A stretch of DNA of 64,000 nt. It comes from Rhodospirillales bacterium 69-11. GTDB lineage: Bacteria > Pseudomonadota > Alphaproteobacteria > Acetobacterales > Acetobacteraceae. The position numbers were made by a program, and so were the translations under genes. The stretch is taken from contig MKTV01000032.1 in the NCBI GenBank assembly GCA_001898425.1, positions 74,712 through 138,711 of the forward strand, read 5' to 3'. The notes under the pieces are model-generated. The model was not told where the DNA came from. It saw only the letters and a list, made by a program, of their open reading frames with translations, and did not search any database. Shown here in pieces: positions 9,917 through 19,041 of this stretch; within the stretch, counting starts at the first letter, position 1; every line of letters begins with the position of its first letter.

Positions 9917-11557
9917 CTATTGCAGCGTCGCGATCTGGAACGCCTGGCCGAAGCGTCGCGCGGCCTCCAGCGGATCGCCATACTTGCGGTGCATCGCCGT
10001 GTGGTACGCCGCCGACAGCAGCAGCCTGTCGCGATCAGGCTGCTGGTTGGTGGCGTAGTCCATCAGCATGCACTGGGCGATTTCCTGATTGTGCGGGTCG
10101 TTGCCCAGCTTGCTGGCCGCGAGGGCGATGCGTTGCACAAGCGGCGCGCGGTCGCTGAAGCTCTCGCAATAGGCCTGCGTCCAGGCGATGCACTCGTCCC
10201 CGCTGAGCGCGCAGATCGACGCATCCACCCGCTCCAGCATCTGTGCCTGGCTCAGTCCGGTCGCGCCTGCCGCGGCCTGCGGCGCGAAGGTCCGCACGTC
10301 ACCGATCCCGCGCTGGTGGTCGGCCACCTGGTTGATGAAGCTCGCCGCCACGAACAGCAGGCGCAGCCGGCGCGGATGGTCGAACGTGTCGTAGAACCAG
10401 GCGAGCGTATTCTGGTACTCGTAGCAATGATGCGGCATGTTGAAGTTGCTGGGATCGCTGGTCTCCAGCACCACCTGCGCCGCGGCGAGCTGCAGCACGT
10501 CGATGATGCGACGCGGATCCTTGCCGGCCTTCAGCAGCTTGGTGATCGCCTCCAGCGTCGGCACCTCCCCCTCGCGCAGCAGCGCGCGCATCAGGACGGT
10601 GGCTTCCTCCTGGTTCACCGGCTCCTTGTTGTCGCGCAGCATCGCGACCTCGGCATCGGAGACGCCGCCGTAGGGGACCGCATGCAGCGCCTCCCCCTCG
10701 ATCGTCATCTTCACCCAGTTGCAGGCCATCTCGTAGCTCGAGTACCAGCGCGGCCCCACCGCCACGTCCAGCGCGCCCGCATAGATCACGTGATGCGCGT
10801 TCTCCCAGCCCAGCACATTGCCGAGTTCGACGGTGGAGCGGGCGCGGTAGGCCTTGTGGCCGGTGGTGTAGGAGCGGTTCCAGAGCAGCCGGTCCTGCAC
10901 GTCGATCAGCCCGGCGAAGCACATCTCCGCCAGCACCTCCTTCCGTTCGGCCGTGTTCTCCATCAGGCCGAGGAAGATGCGATAGGCCTCGATCACCTGG
11001 CCGCGATGCACCAGCGTCATCCAGGTGTTCAGCCGTTCCTTCAGCGGACCGTCCTGGCGCAGCGGCTCCTGGTCGGGCCAGAACACGGCCGGTGCCGGGG
11101 GGGCCTCCACCTTCGTCGGATCGCCGCGATGGCGCGTGTAGTGGCCGGGCGCCTTGTTGATCTTCTGGTTCCAGATATCCAGCCCGGTCGGGATGTACCA
11201 GATGGTCTGTGCCATCGGCAGCATGGTCAGGTCCTGCGGCATCATCCGCGCCAGGTTGATCGTGGCGCGCGCGCTCAGCAGGCAATGGTCGTTGTTGACG
11301 AAGTTCGGGTACCCGTCGTCCATCCGTTCGTGATACGGAACGTGCGTGTAGGGCGCGTGGATGCGCACGCCCTCGGCGATGATTTCCGTCATCGGCCGGC
11401 CGGCCCGCACGAGGTCGTAGTAGACCTCGCTCGCGCCCACCTGATCCCGCATCAGGATCCGGTCTTCCAGCCTGGCGTAGAGCGCCGCCGCCGTCCCGCC
11501 GTTCCGGGTGCCCCCAAGCGGAGCCGTCCTCTGCGCGACCTCGGTCTGGGTATCCAT
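9917..11557 (-). CDS. Uncharacterised 546-residue His-rich protein, operon partner of a TauD dioxygenase
   Basis: I do not recognise this family. The protein is soluble, probably largely helical, with no signal peptide or membrane segment. Histidines cluster in two conserved-looking blocks: H67, H72, H76 and H91 (HAPYTHVPYHERMDDGYPNF and the VNNDHCLLSA that follows), and H376, H377 and H394 (FNMPHHCYEYQNT and FDHPRRLR), with H234, H255 and H256 between. This pattern could bind a metal, which is inference. A very distant relation to questin-oxidase-like proteins crossed my mind but cannot be supported. It starts at ATG 11557, divergent from an ABC transporter across 96 bp, and precedes the dioxygenase by 13 nt. 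Confidence 0.85.
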   Translation of the reverse strand: MDTQTEVAQRTAPLGGTRNGGTAAALYARLEDRILMRDQVGASEVYYDLVRAGRPMTEIIAEGVRIHAPYTHVPYHERMDDGYPNFVNNDHCLLSARATINLARMMPQDLTMLPMAQTIWYIPTGLDIWNQKINKAPGHYTRHRGDPTKVEAPPAPAVFWPDQEPLRQDGPLKERLNTWMTLVHRGQVIEAYRIFLGLMENTAERKEVLAEMCFAGLIDVQDRLLWNRSYTTGHKAYRARSTVELGNVLGWENAHHVIYAGALDVAVGPRWYSSYEMACNWVKMTIEGEALHAVPYGGVSDAEVAMLRDNKEPVNQEEATVLMRALLREGEVPTLEAITKLLKAGKDPRRIIDVLQLAAAQVVLETSDPSNFNMPHHCYEYQNTLAWFYDTFDHPRRLRLLFVAASFINQVADHQRGIGDVRTFAPQAAAGATGLSQAQMLERVDASICALSGDECIAWTQAYCESFSDRAPLVQRIALAASKLGNDPHNQEIAQCMLMDYATNQQPDRDRLLLSAAYHTAMHRKYGDPLEAARRFGQAFQIATLQ

Positions 11558-11590
11558 GCCGGCCGTTCCTCCATCTTCTGAATTTCCCCG

Positions 11591-11619
11591 ATCCTATGCT
11601 TGACAGCCCGCACCCGACA
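11591..11619 (-). promoter_or_regulatory. Candidate promoter for the 546-residue gene
   Basis: On the minus strand, TTGTCG (11614-11619) and TAGGAT (11591-11596) are separated by 17 nt, a plausible -35/-10 pair placed 34 nt before the start codon. On the plus strand an exact TTGACA (11600-11605) overlaps it but has no good -10 partner at 17 nt. Weak evidence. Confidence 0.3.
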
Positions 11620-11653
11620 ACCTTGGCTGGCGGAAAGGGGGACGTCCGAACAC

Positions 11654-13540
11654 ATGACGAAGGGCCAAACGGGCGCGCGCCGACGCGCCGGCACCGCCGG
11701 GAACAGCGGCGCCATCGGTGGCGATCCCCCGACCGCGCGCGCCGCGCAACTGACCGCCTCGCCCTCCCTGGCCGCCGAACAGGCCATGTCCGGGTCGATG
11801 CCTGAGGAGGCGGGGATTCCGGGGCTGCGGCCGCCGGGGATGCATCCGCCGCGCTTCATGCTTCCGCGCATGCCCCAGCCACGCACCTGGATCATGCTGC
11901 TGCTGCTGGTCGTGGCCGGTGCGCTGATCCTCTATCCGCTCGCTTTCCTCGTCACCGAATCCCTCAACGTCGGTGACCCGCAGGTCTTTCCGCCCGAGGA
12001 GGTCGGCTGGCTCAACTACGCCGACCTGCTCGAAGAGCCGCGCGTCTTGCTGAACACGCTGCTGGTGGCCTGCATCGCCACCGTGCTCGCCGTGCTGTTC
12101 GGCTTCGTCCAGGCCTGGATTCTGACGCGCACCGCCATTCCCGGCCGCGCACGGCTCGAGCGGCTGATGGAGCTCCCCTACTACATGACGCCGCTGATCG
12201 GCGCGCTCGCCTGGGCCGTGCTGCTGGGGCCGAAGACGGGGCTGGTGAACCAGGCCTGGCGGACGCTGGGTTTCGGGAGCGACATGTTCGACGTCTACTC
12301 GCCCTGGGGTATCGCCTGGGTCATGGCGTTGTTCGAAGGCACCGTCGCCTTCGTGATGATCTCCGCGGCGATGAAATCGATGGACCCTTCGCTCGAGGAA
12401 TCCTCTCGCGTGCTGGGCGCGAGCAAGCTGCGCACCGCGCTCAAGGTGACGCTGCCGCTGGTCGCGCCCGGCGTCCTGTCCGCCACGGTCTTCGTCTTCG
12501 CCGAGATGCTGGGATCCTTCGCCGCCGCCTTCGTGCTCGGAATCCCCGGCCGCTACTACGTGATCACGACCGCGATCTGGCAGGCGGCCCTCTCCTACCC
12601 GCCGGACTACGGCCGTGCGGCCGCGATGGGATTGTCGCTGTTCGGCGCCATGGTGATCACACTCGGCATCGCGCGGCTGATCATGCGCAAGGGCAGCTAC
12701 GCCACCATCACCGGCAAGGCGTTCCGCCCCCGCGCGATGGAGGTGGGCGCGCTGCGCTGGCCCCTTCTCGGGATCGCCTGGGGCTACATCATCCTCGCCG
12801 TCATCCTGCCCTTGGGCGCGCTCGCGCTCACCTCGTTCCAGCGCTTCGCGACCGTCATCATCTCACAGATGCAGTTCACGCTGGCCAACTACGAGACCGC
12901 GCTCGCCATGGGCTCGCTCGCCCCCGCCTTTGGCAACTCGCTGCTGCTGGGCATCGTGGTGTCGACGATCGGCGTGCCGGTCATCGGCATCCTCGCCTGG
13001 ATCATCTACCGTGCCCGCCTGCCCGGCGCGGCGGCGATGGAGTTCGTGCTGATGATCCCGCAGGCGGTGCCGCGGCTCGTCTTCGGCCTCGGGTTGCTCT
13101 GGGCGTGGATCAACATCCCGATCCCGATCTACGGCACGCTCTGGCTGCTGGGCATCGCCTACTTCACCGTCTTCATCCCCCTCGGCCTGCGCACCATCGC
13201 GGGCGTCGTGCTGCAGGTGGACCCGAGCCTGGAGGAGTGCGCGCGGGTGTGCGGCGCATCGTGGGGGCATCAGCTGCGCACCGTCACCCTGCCGCTGCTG
13301 CGGCCCGGCCTCGTCGCCGCCTGGCTGCTGATCTTTATCGCTTCCGTCCGCGAACTCGGAGTTTCGATCTTCCTGATGGGCCCGCATTCCAAGGTCGTCG
13401 CACCGGCCATCGTCAATTCGTGGCTGTCCGCCTCCTCCGAACTCTCCGCCGCGATGGCGCTGCTGCAGACGGCGATGGTCTTCGTCGCTGTCGCCATCCT
13501 GTTCCGCGTCGCGCGGCACGTGCGGGGAGCCGAAGCATGA
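11654..13540 (+). CDS. ABC transporter permease, two fused transmembrane domains (iron(III)/FbpB-type)
   Basis: 628-residue inner-membrane permease with two BPD-type transmembrane domains in one chain, as in ferric-iron, thiamine and 2-aminoethylphosphonate importers. EAA-loop signatures occur twice: DPSLEESSRVLGASKLRTAL in the first half, and DPSLEECARVCGASWG in the second. The first helix begins at TWIMLLLLVVAGAL, after about 75 residues of charged, Gly/Pro-rich N-terminus. The ATG at 11654 has aaaggggg upstream; later in-frame ATGs (MSGSMPEE, MHPPRF) could be the real start and would shorten that tail. The stop overlaps the ATPase start. No substrate-binding protein gene is adjacent. Confidence 0.9.
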   Translation: MTKGQTGARRRAGTAGNSGAIGGDPPTARAAQLTASPSLAAEQAMSGSMPEEAGIPGLRPPGMHPPRFMLPRMPQPRTWIMLLLLVVAGALILYPLAFLVTESLNVGDPQVFPPEEVGWLNYADLLEEPRVLLNTLLVACIATVLAVLFGFVQAWILTRTAIPGRARLERLMELPYYMTPLIGALAWAVLLGPKTGLVNQAWRTLGFGSDMFDVYSPWGIAWVMALFEGTVAFVMISAAMKSMDPSLEESSRVLGASKLRTALKVTLPLVAPGVLSATVFVFAEMLGSFAAAFVLGIPGRYYVITTAIWQAALSYPPDYGRAAAMGLSLFGAMVITLGIARLIMRKGSYATITGKAFRPRAMEVGALRWPLLGIAWGYIILAVILPLGALALTSFQRFATVIISQMQFTLANYETALAMGSLAPAFGNSLLLGIVVSTIGVPVIGILAWIIYRARLPGAAAMEFVLMIPQAVPRLVFGLGLLWAWINIPIPIYGTLWLLGIAYFTVFIPLGLRTIAGVVLQVDPSLEECARVCGASWGHQLRTVTLPLLRPGLVAAWLLIFIASVRELGVSIFLMGPHSKVVAPAIVNSWLSASSELSAAMALLQTAMVFVAVAILFRVARHVRGAEA

Positions 13541-14619
13541 GCGGCGCCGCGCCCCGCATCGAAGTCCGGGATCTCGTGCTGCGTTACGGCGATGCGACGG
13601 CCGTCGACGGCATCTCCTTCGCGATCGCCCCTGGGGAGCTGGTCACGCTGCTGGGCCCGTCGGGCTGCGGCAAGACCACCACGCTGCGCTCCATCGCCGG
13701 GCTCGAGACCCCGTCCGCCGGCGCAATCCGGCTGAACGGGGAGACCGTGTGGTCGGCGACCGAACGACGGAACGTGCCGGCCGAGAAGCGCGGCGTGTCG
13801 ATGGTGTTCCAGTCCTATGCGATCTGGCCGCACATGACGGTGGCGGAGAACGTCGCCTACGGGCTTCGCGTGCGGAAGGCCTCGGCGGCCGACATCGCGA
13901 CAAACGTCGCCCGCGTGCTCGACCTCGTGCAGATGCGCCGCTTCGCCGACCGCCCCGCCTCGAAACTCTCGGGCGGGCAGCAGCAGCGCGTGGCCGTCGC
14001 GCGCGCCATCGCCTTCTCTCCAACCGTGCTGCTGTTCGACGAGCCGCTCTCCAACCTCGACGCCAAGCTGCGCGCGGAGATGCGGGTGGAGCTGCGCGAG
14101 CTGCAGCGGCGGCTCGACATCACCTCGGTCTACGTCACGCACGACCAGGAGGAGGCGCTGGCGATCTCCGACCGCGTCATCGTCATGAACCACGGCAAGA
14201 TCGAGCAGATCGGCGCGCCCGAGACGATCTATGCCGCGCCCGCGACCCGCTTCGTCGCGGATTTCGTCGGCGCGGCCAACATGATCGAGGGCGAGGTGAC
14301 CGGGTCCGGTCCCAATGGCACGCTCCGCTTCCAGGCGCGGTCCGGCCTCACGCTCGACGTGGCGGCGGAGGGACGCTCGCAGGGTTCGCTCGTCGCGCTC
14401 CGTTCGTCCTACATCCACCTGGATGCCGGCACGACCGCGCGTGAGAACGGCATCCCCGGCACGATCCACCGGCGCATGTTCCACGGCGATTTCATGCAAT
14501 ACGTGGTGGACTGGCCGGCCGGCCAGCTGATCGTGCGCCGCCCGCCCACGGAACGCCTCGAGGAGGGCAGCGCCGTCACCATCTCCTTCGCGCCGGAGCA
14601 CTGCGTCTTGCTGGAATGA
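13537..14619 (+). CDS. ABC transporter ATP-binding protein (FbpC/PotA type)
   Basis: 360-residue ATPase of the adjacent permease, coupled to it by an ATGA overlap. Walker A is GPSGCGKTT, the signature motif [14 protein letters not shown], Walker B LLFDEPLSNLD, and the switch His is in VTHDQEEALA. The C-terminal 110 residues form the TOBE-like regulatory domain found in iron, spermidine and sugar importers. The Q-loop is in VFQSYAIWPHMT. The next gene, a P450, begins 4 nt after this stop, so transport and oxidation are likely co-expressed. The substrate is unknown; family resemblance alone would suggest ferric iron or a small organic anion. Confidence 0.95.
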   Translation: MSGAAPRIEVRDLVLRYGDATAVDGISFAIAPGELVTLLGPSGCGKTTTLRSIAGLETPSAGAIRLNGETVWSATERRNVPAEKRGVSMVFQSYAIWPHMTVAENVAYGLRVRKASAADIATNVARVLDLVQMRRFADRPASKLSGGQQQRVAVARAIAFSPTVLLFDEPLSNLDAKLRAEMRVELRELQRRLDITSVYVTHDQEEALAISDRVIVMNHGKIEQIGAPETIYAAPATRFVADFVGAANMIEGEVTGSGPNGTLRFQARSGLTLDVAAEGRSQGSLVALRSSYIHLDAGTTARENGIPGTIHRRMFHGDFMQYVVDWPAGQLIVRRPPTERLEEGSAVTISFAPEHCVLLE

Positions 14620-14623
14620 GGCC

Positions 14624-16075
14624 ATGGACCGCGTCGATCCCGCCCCGCGTCTCGTTCCGACCGTCCCAGCGCCGCCCGCTTCGCCGCTGTCGTTCTGGGG
14701 CTATGTGCGCGCCATCCGCACAAATGCGCTGACGATCTGGACCGAACGCGCCTATCAGGAGCCGTTCGAGTGGCGGCGGCTGGTGGGCCGCTCCACGCTC
14801 CTGGTCAACGCGCCGGACGCGATCCATCGCGTGCTGGTCGACAATCCCGGGAACTACCGCCGCTCGCCCGCCTCCATTCGCATCCTCCGCCCCGTGATCG
14901 GCGACGGGCTTCTGCTCGCCGAGGGCGATGCCTGGCGGCACCAGCGCCGCACCATCGCGCCGGCACTCGCGCCCCGCATGATGCCGCTGCTCGCGGGGCA
15001 CGTCGTGGCGACGGCCGCCGATCATCTCGACCGCCTCCCGGTCGACGCACCGGTGGACCTGCTCGCCGCCGTGCAGATGCTGGCGCTCGACATCGCGGGC
15101 CGCTCCATGGTCTCCCTGGAGATGGCCGCGTTCGGCCCCCGGATGCGCGCGCTGATCGCGGAGTTCGCGACCGATCTGTCGCGGCCGCATCTGTTCGACA
15201 TGGTGCTGCCGGCCGCCGTGCCGACATGGCGCGACCTGCGCCGCCGCCGCTTCAGCGCGCGATGGATGCGACTGATCGAGGAGATCGTCGATGCGCGGCT
15301 GTCGCGGCCGCCGCAACCCGAGGACGCCCCGCGGGACCTGTTCGACCTGCTCCGCGCCGCGCGGGACCCGGAGACCGGCGCGGCGTTCGACCGCATCGCA
15401 CTACGCGACCGGGTCGCGACCATGATCCTGGCCGGCCACGAGACCACGGCCGTCACGCTGTTCTGGGCCTTGCTGCTGCTGGCCGATGCGCCGCATGAGC
15501 AGGCCCGCGTCGCGGCGGAGGCGCGCGAGATTGGATCCCAAGCGACGGAGGCGCGCGCGGTTGGATCCCAAGCGACGGAGACGCGCGCGGGCGGATCCCA
15601 AGCGGCGGACGCGCGCGCGGGCGGCCTCGACGCTGCCGCGGTGCCGCGGCTCGTGCGCACGCGCGCCGTGGTGCAGGAAACCCTCCGCCTCTTTCCACCT
15701 GCCTTCGCCCTGGTGCGGGAGGCGATCGGCCCCGACCGCCTCTGCGACATGGACGTGCCGAAGGGCACGGTCGTGATGATCGCTCCCTGGGTGTTGCACC
15801 GCCACGCGCGGTTCTGGCGCGATCCGGCCGTCTTCGACCCTGATCGGTTCATGCCCGACGCGCCGCCGCCGCCGCGGCATGCCTGGTTGCCGTTCGGCAC
15901 GGGCCCGCGCGTCTGCGTCGGCGCGCAGTTCGCGCTCACGGAGGCGACGCTCGCGCTCGCGATGCTGCTCGCGCGGTATGAGGTGGGTCGACTCGACTCC
16001 GACCCCGTGCTCCCATCCGGGATCGTCACGCTGATCCCGACACGCGCGCCGGCCTTCCGCCTGCGGCGGCGCTGA
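14624..16075 (+). CDS. Cytochrome P450 with an in-frame decapeptide repeat
   Basis: 483-residue soluble P450 monooxygenase. The I-helix oxygen-activation motif AGHETT is at 270-275, the K-helix ETLR at 352-355, and the haem-binding FGTGPRVCVG at 424-433 with C431 as iron ligand. It resembles the CYP102/CYP4-like bacterial class with long helices. Between the I and K helices, residues 301-334 contain a tandem decapeptide (GSQATEARAV, GSQATETRAG, GSQAADARAG) encoded by a 30-bp DNA repeat; this is not a normal P450 element. The gene starts 4 nt after the ABC ATPase stop. No ferredoxin or reductase partner is nearby. Confidence 0.93.
   Translation: MDRVDPAPRLVPTVPAPPASPLSFWGYVRAIRTNALTIWTERAYQEPFEWRRLVGRSTLLVNAPDAIHRVLVDNPGNYRRSPASIRILRPVIGDGLLLAEGDAWRHQRRTIAPALAPRMMPLLAGHVVATAADHLDRLPVDAPVDLLAAVQMLALDIAGRSMVSLEMAAFGPRMRALIAEFATDLSRPHLFDMVLPAAVPTWRDLRRRRFSARWMRLIEEIVDARLSRPPQPEDAPRDLFDLLRAARDPETGAAFDRIALRDRVATMILAGHETTAVTLFWALLLLADAPHEQARVAAEAREIGSQATEARAVGSQATETRAGGSQAADARAGGLDAAAVPRLVRTRAVVQETLRLFPPAFALVREAIGPDRLCDMDVPKGTVVMIAPWVLHRHARFWRDPAVFDPDRFMPDAPPPPRHAWLPFGTGPRVCVGAQFALTEATLALAMLLARYEVGRLDSDPVLPSGIVTLIPTRAPAFRLRRR
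15512..15631 (+). repeat. 30-bp tandem repeat inside the P450 gene
   Basis: Units at 15512-15541, 15542-15571, 15572-15601 and a partial one at 15602-15631. Each full unit ends with the core ggatcccaa and contains a gcgcgc run. The length is a multiple of three, so the frame is kept and the array codes for 10-residue repeats. The first unit merges into an ordinary VAAEAR-type P450 sequence, suggesting local duplication. Confidence 0.85.
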
Positions 16076-16169
16076 CCAGCTCTCATCACCTGAACGTGTG
16101 TGGCCGGCACCGTTGCGCTCACGCACGGTCGCCTCACACCAGGGAACTCCCAGGGACCGATCTCGCCTC

Positions 16170-18902
16170 ATGCCCACGGCCCTCCCGTCCGCTCCACGCC
16201 CGGCGCTGCTCTCCTCGGTGCGCGGGCTGCTGGTCGCGCTCGCCTGCGCGATCGGGGGACCGTTGTTCGTGTTCTCGCTGATCAGCCTGCGGGATGCGTA
16301 TGACACCGCGGACGAGCGGCAGCGCACCGACCTGCTGAGCCGCGCCCAGGCTGCCGCCGCCACGCTCGACATGCAGTTCCAGAACGCCTTCGCCACCCTT
16401 CGCGTGCTTGCCGCGTCGCGCGCCCTGCAGAGCGGCGACCTGGACGCGTTCGACCACGAGATGCGGGATGCCGCCGCCGCCCTGGACGGCCCGTTGATCA
16501 ACCTTGTCTCGGCCGATGGCGAGACGGTCCTCACCACGTTCTGGGCGCCCGGCGACCGGCATCTCGGCGTCCGAGCGTCCGCGTTCGTGCTGAACGCACT
16601 GGCCCAGAACCGCACGGCCATCTCCGACCTCGTGATCGGCTCCCAGACCAGGCGCGCCCAGGTCGGGGTCGTGCTGCCCGTCCCCGATCCGCAGACCGGC
16701 AAGCCGCGCTGGATGCTCAGCCTGTATCTGCCCCTCGGGCTGCTCGCCGGCGATCTGGAGGCGCTGCACCTCCCGCCCGATTGGCTCGCCTCCATCCTCG
16801 ACAGCCAAGGCCGGTCGGTCGCCCGCCGCGTCGATGCGGACACCTATCGCGGACGCTCGGTTCCGGCCGACCTGCTGCAGGCGATCAACGAACAGCCCGT
16901 CGGCATCATGGGCGGCGACCACGTGGCGATGGACGGCCGGCAGATGACCACCGCCTATGCCCGCGCGCCGGAGAGCGGCTACGTCGTCACGATCGGCATC
17001 CCCAGTGCGGTGCTCGCGCAGCCCTTGAAGGAGAAGCTGCGGGAAGCGGGATTGATCGGCGGCGTCCTGCTCGCGCTCAGCATCGTCCTCGCGCTGCTGC
17101 TGTCGCGGCGGATCATCCGCGGCCTGGACGAGGTGGCGGCGCACCCCAGCGCCCCGCGCCGCACCGGCCTCGTCGAGATCGATCGGCTCGGGACCGCACT
17201 CGCCGAGGCCGAACGCGAACGCGGGCGCGCCGCCGAGGAGTTCCGGACCCTGGCCGACACGCTGCCGGGCTGGATGTTCGTGGCGGATGAGGACGGACGG
17301 AACGTCTTCGTCAACCAGACCTTCGCCGAACAGGTCGGCCGCACCGCCGAGTCCCTGATGGGCACCGGCTGGCTCGACGTGATCCATCCCGACGACCGCG
17401 CCGGCGCCGCGGCGTCCTGGCGCGTGGCGACCCTGGCCGGGACGGATTACGTGGCGGAGTATCGAGCCCGGATGCGCGACGGTACGCATCGCTGGTTCCT
17501 CTGCCGGGGCCGCCCGGTGAAGACCTCCACGGGCATGCCCATCCGCTGGTTCGGCGTCGCGGTGGACATCCAGGACCGCAAATCCGCCGAAGCGGCACTG
17601 CGGGAGGCCGAACAGCGCCTGCGGGCGCTCAACCTGGATCTGGAGACCCGGGTCGAGCGGGAAGCGGCGGCACGAGAGGCCGCGATGGCGCGGGCCGCGC
17701 ACGGCGAACGGATGCAGGCGCTGGGCCAGCTCGCCGGCGGCATCGCGCACGACTTCAACAACGTGCTGCAGGCCGTCCAGGGCGGGGCGGCGCTGATCCG
17801 CCAGCGCGTCGGAGACCCGCCGTCGATCGAGCGGCTCGCCCGCATGGTCGAGGATGCCGCGATCCGGGGCGCGACCGTGACGCGGCGCCTGCTCTCCTTC
17901 GCCCGCCGGGGCGAGCTGCGCGCCGAACCGGTCGACCTCGCGCGGCTCCTGCAGGAGATGCAGGAGGTGCTGGCACCGGCGCTTGGCGCGCAGATCCGCC
18001 TGCACATCGACGCCCCTGACGGACTGCCGCCCGCCCTGGTCGACAAGGGGCAGGTCGAGACGGTGCTGGTGAACCTTGCCACGAATGCGCGCGACGCGAT
18101 GCCCGAGGGCGGCGACCTCACCCTAAGCTTGGCGCATGACGTGATCGCGCCGGAGGCGGCCACGAGCGAGCTGGGGCCTGGCCAGTATCTGCGGCTGACC
18201 GTCGCGGATACCGGCCACGGCATGGACCCTGCGACCCGCGCTCGGGCGCTGGAGCCGTTCTTCACCACCAAGCCGCAGGGCAAGGGCACGGGTCTCGGCC
18301 TGTCGATGGCCAAGGGCTTTGCCGAGCAATCCGGCGGCGCCCTCGCGCTTTCGAGCACGCCAGCTTGCGGCACCACCGTGGAGCTGTGGCTGCCGCAAGC
18401 GGGGACGGAGCCGGCGGCGTCCCCGCAGACGGATCGGCCGCTTCCCATCCCGGCATCGCGGCGGCGGGTCCTGCTCGTCGACGACGAGGCCATCGTGCTC
18501 GAAACCCTGGCGACCGGCCTGAGCGATCTCGGCTTCGCGGTCGCGGTCGCGGCCAATGGTGCGGAGGCGCTTGCCCTGATCGAGTCGGGCGAGCCGCTCG
18601 ATGCGCTGGTCACCGACCTCACCATGCCGGGGATGTCCGGCCTCGCCCTGATCCGGGAGGCGCAGGATCGTCGCCCGAACCTGCCCGCCATCCTGCTGAC
18701 CGGCTATGCGACCGACGCGGCGCAATTCCTGGTCGGTGGCGCGGTCGCGGGGCGGTTCTCGCTGCTGCGCAAGCCGGTGCTTGCGACCGAACTGGTGGAG
18801 CGGCTCGAGACCATGATGGGCCTTCCCCCGGCGGCGGGTCAGGGCGCCGGAGCGTTCGGGATCCCGCGCGGCACGCCGCAAGTGGCAGCCGACCCCTCCT
18901 GA
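16170..18902 (+). CDS. Membrane-bound hybrid sensor histidine kinase (PAS-HisKA-HATPase-REC)
   Basis: 910-residue hybrid kinase. A first transmembrane helix (about 18-40) and a second (about 294-315) flank an extracytoplasmic sensor domain. A PAS domain follows (about 356-480, LPGWMFVADEDG and VIHPDDR), then HisKA with the phospho-acceptor H527 in GGIAHDFNNVLQ. ATPase boxes are N (NLATNARDAMPEGG), G1 (DTGHGMD) and G2 (GKGTGLGLSMAKG). The C-terminal receiver has the acidic pair in LLVDDEAIV and phospho-acceptor D816 in VTDLTMPG. The start is ATG 16170; a GTG at 16098 would add 24 residues. No response regulator or target gene is adjacent, so the signal and output are unknown. Confidence 0.93.
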   Translation: MPTALPSAPRPALLSSVRGLLVALACAIGGPLFVFSLISLRDAYDTADERQRTDLLSRAQAAAATLDMQFQNAFATLRVLAASRALQSGDLDAFDHEMRDAAAALDGPLINLVSADGETVLTTFWAPGDRHLGVRASAFVLNALAQNRTAISDLVIGSQTRRAQVGVVLPVPDPQTGKPRWMLSLYLPLGLLAGDLEALHLPPDWLASILDSQGRSVARRVDADTYRGRSVPADLLQAINEQPVGIMGGDHVAMDGRQMTTAYARAPESGYVVTIGIPSAVLAQPLKEKLREAGLIGGVLLALSIVLALLLSRRIIRGLDEVAAHPSAPRRTGLVEIDRLGTALAEAERERGRAAEEFRTLADTLPGWMFVADEDGRNVFVNQTFAEQVGRTAESLMGTGWLDVIHPDDRAGAAASWRVATLAGTDYVAEYRARMRDGTHRWFLCRGRPVKTSTGMPIRWFGVAVDIQDRKSAEAALREAEQRLRALNLDLETRVEREAAAREAAMARAAHGERMQALGQLAGGIAHDFNNVLQAVQGGAALIRQRVGDPPSIERLARMVEDAAIRGATVTRRLLSFARRGELRAEPVDLARLLQEMQEVLAPALGAQIRLHIDAPDGLPPALVDKGQVETVLVNLATNARDAMPEGGDLTLSLAHDVIAPEAATSELGPGQYLRLTVADTGHGMDPATRARALEPFFTTKPQGKGTGLGLSMAKGFAEQSGGALALSSTPACGTTVELWLPQAGTEPAASPQTDRPLPIPASRRRVLLVDDEAIVLETLATGLSDLGFAVAVAANGAEALALIESGEPLDALVTDLTMPGMSGLALIREAQDRRPNLPAILLTGYATDAAQFLVGGAVAGRFSLLRKPVLATELVERLETMMGLPPAAGQGAGAFGIPRGTPQVAADPS

Positions 18903-19041
18903 ACGCCTGGTTGCGGGTTCCGCTGGACGCCGGCCGCGAGTTGCCCATACGCTGACGGGACGTCAGGCGGACCCGCTGCCTTCTCCGAACCGGGCTCAGC
19001 TTGCCATTACGATAACAATATAAAAAGCCGGAGGAAACACC

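Noticed and set aside
11600-11605. Exact TTGACA upstream of the ABC permease
   Set aside because: No acceptable -10 at 16-18 nt, so not called as a plus-strand promoter.
15512-15631. Possible CRISPR-like array
   Set aside because: Units are directly contiguous with no spacers and stay in frame within a P450 gene.
18999-19026. TTGCCA and TATAAA pair before the VOC gene
   Set aside because: Only 12 nt apart, too close for a standard promoter; left as an AT-rich region in the gene note.
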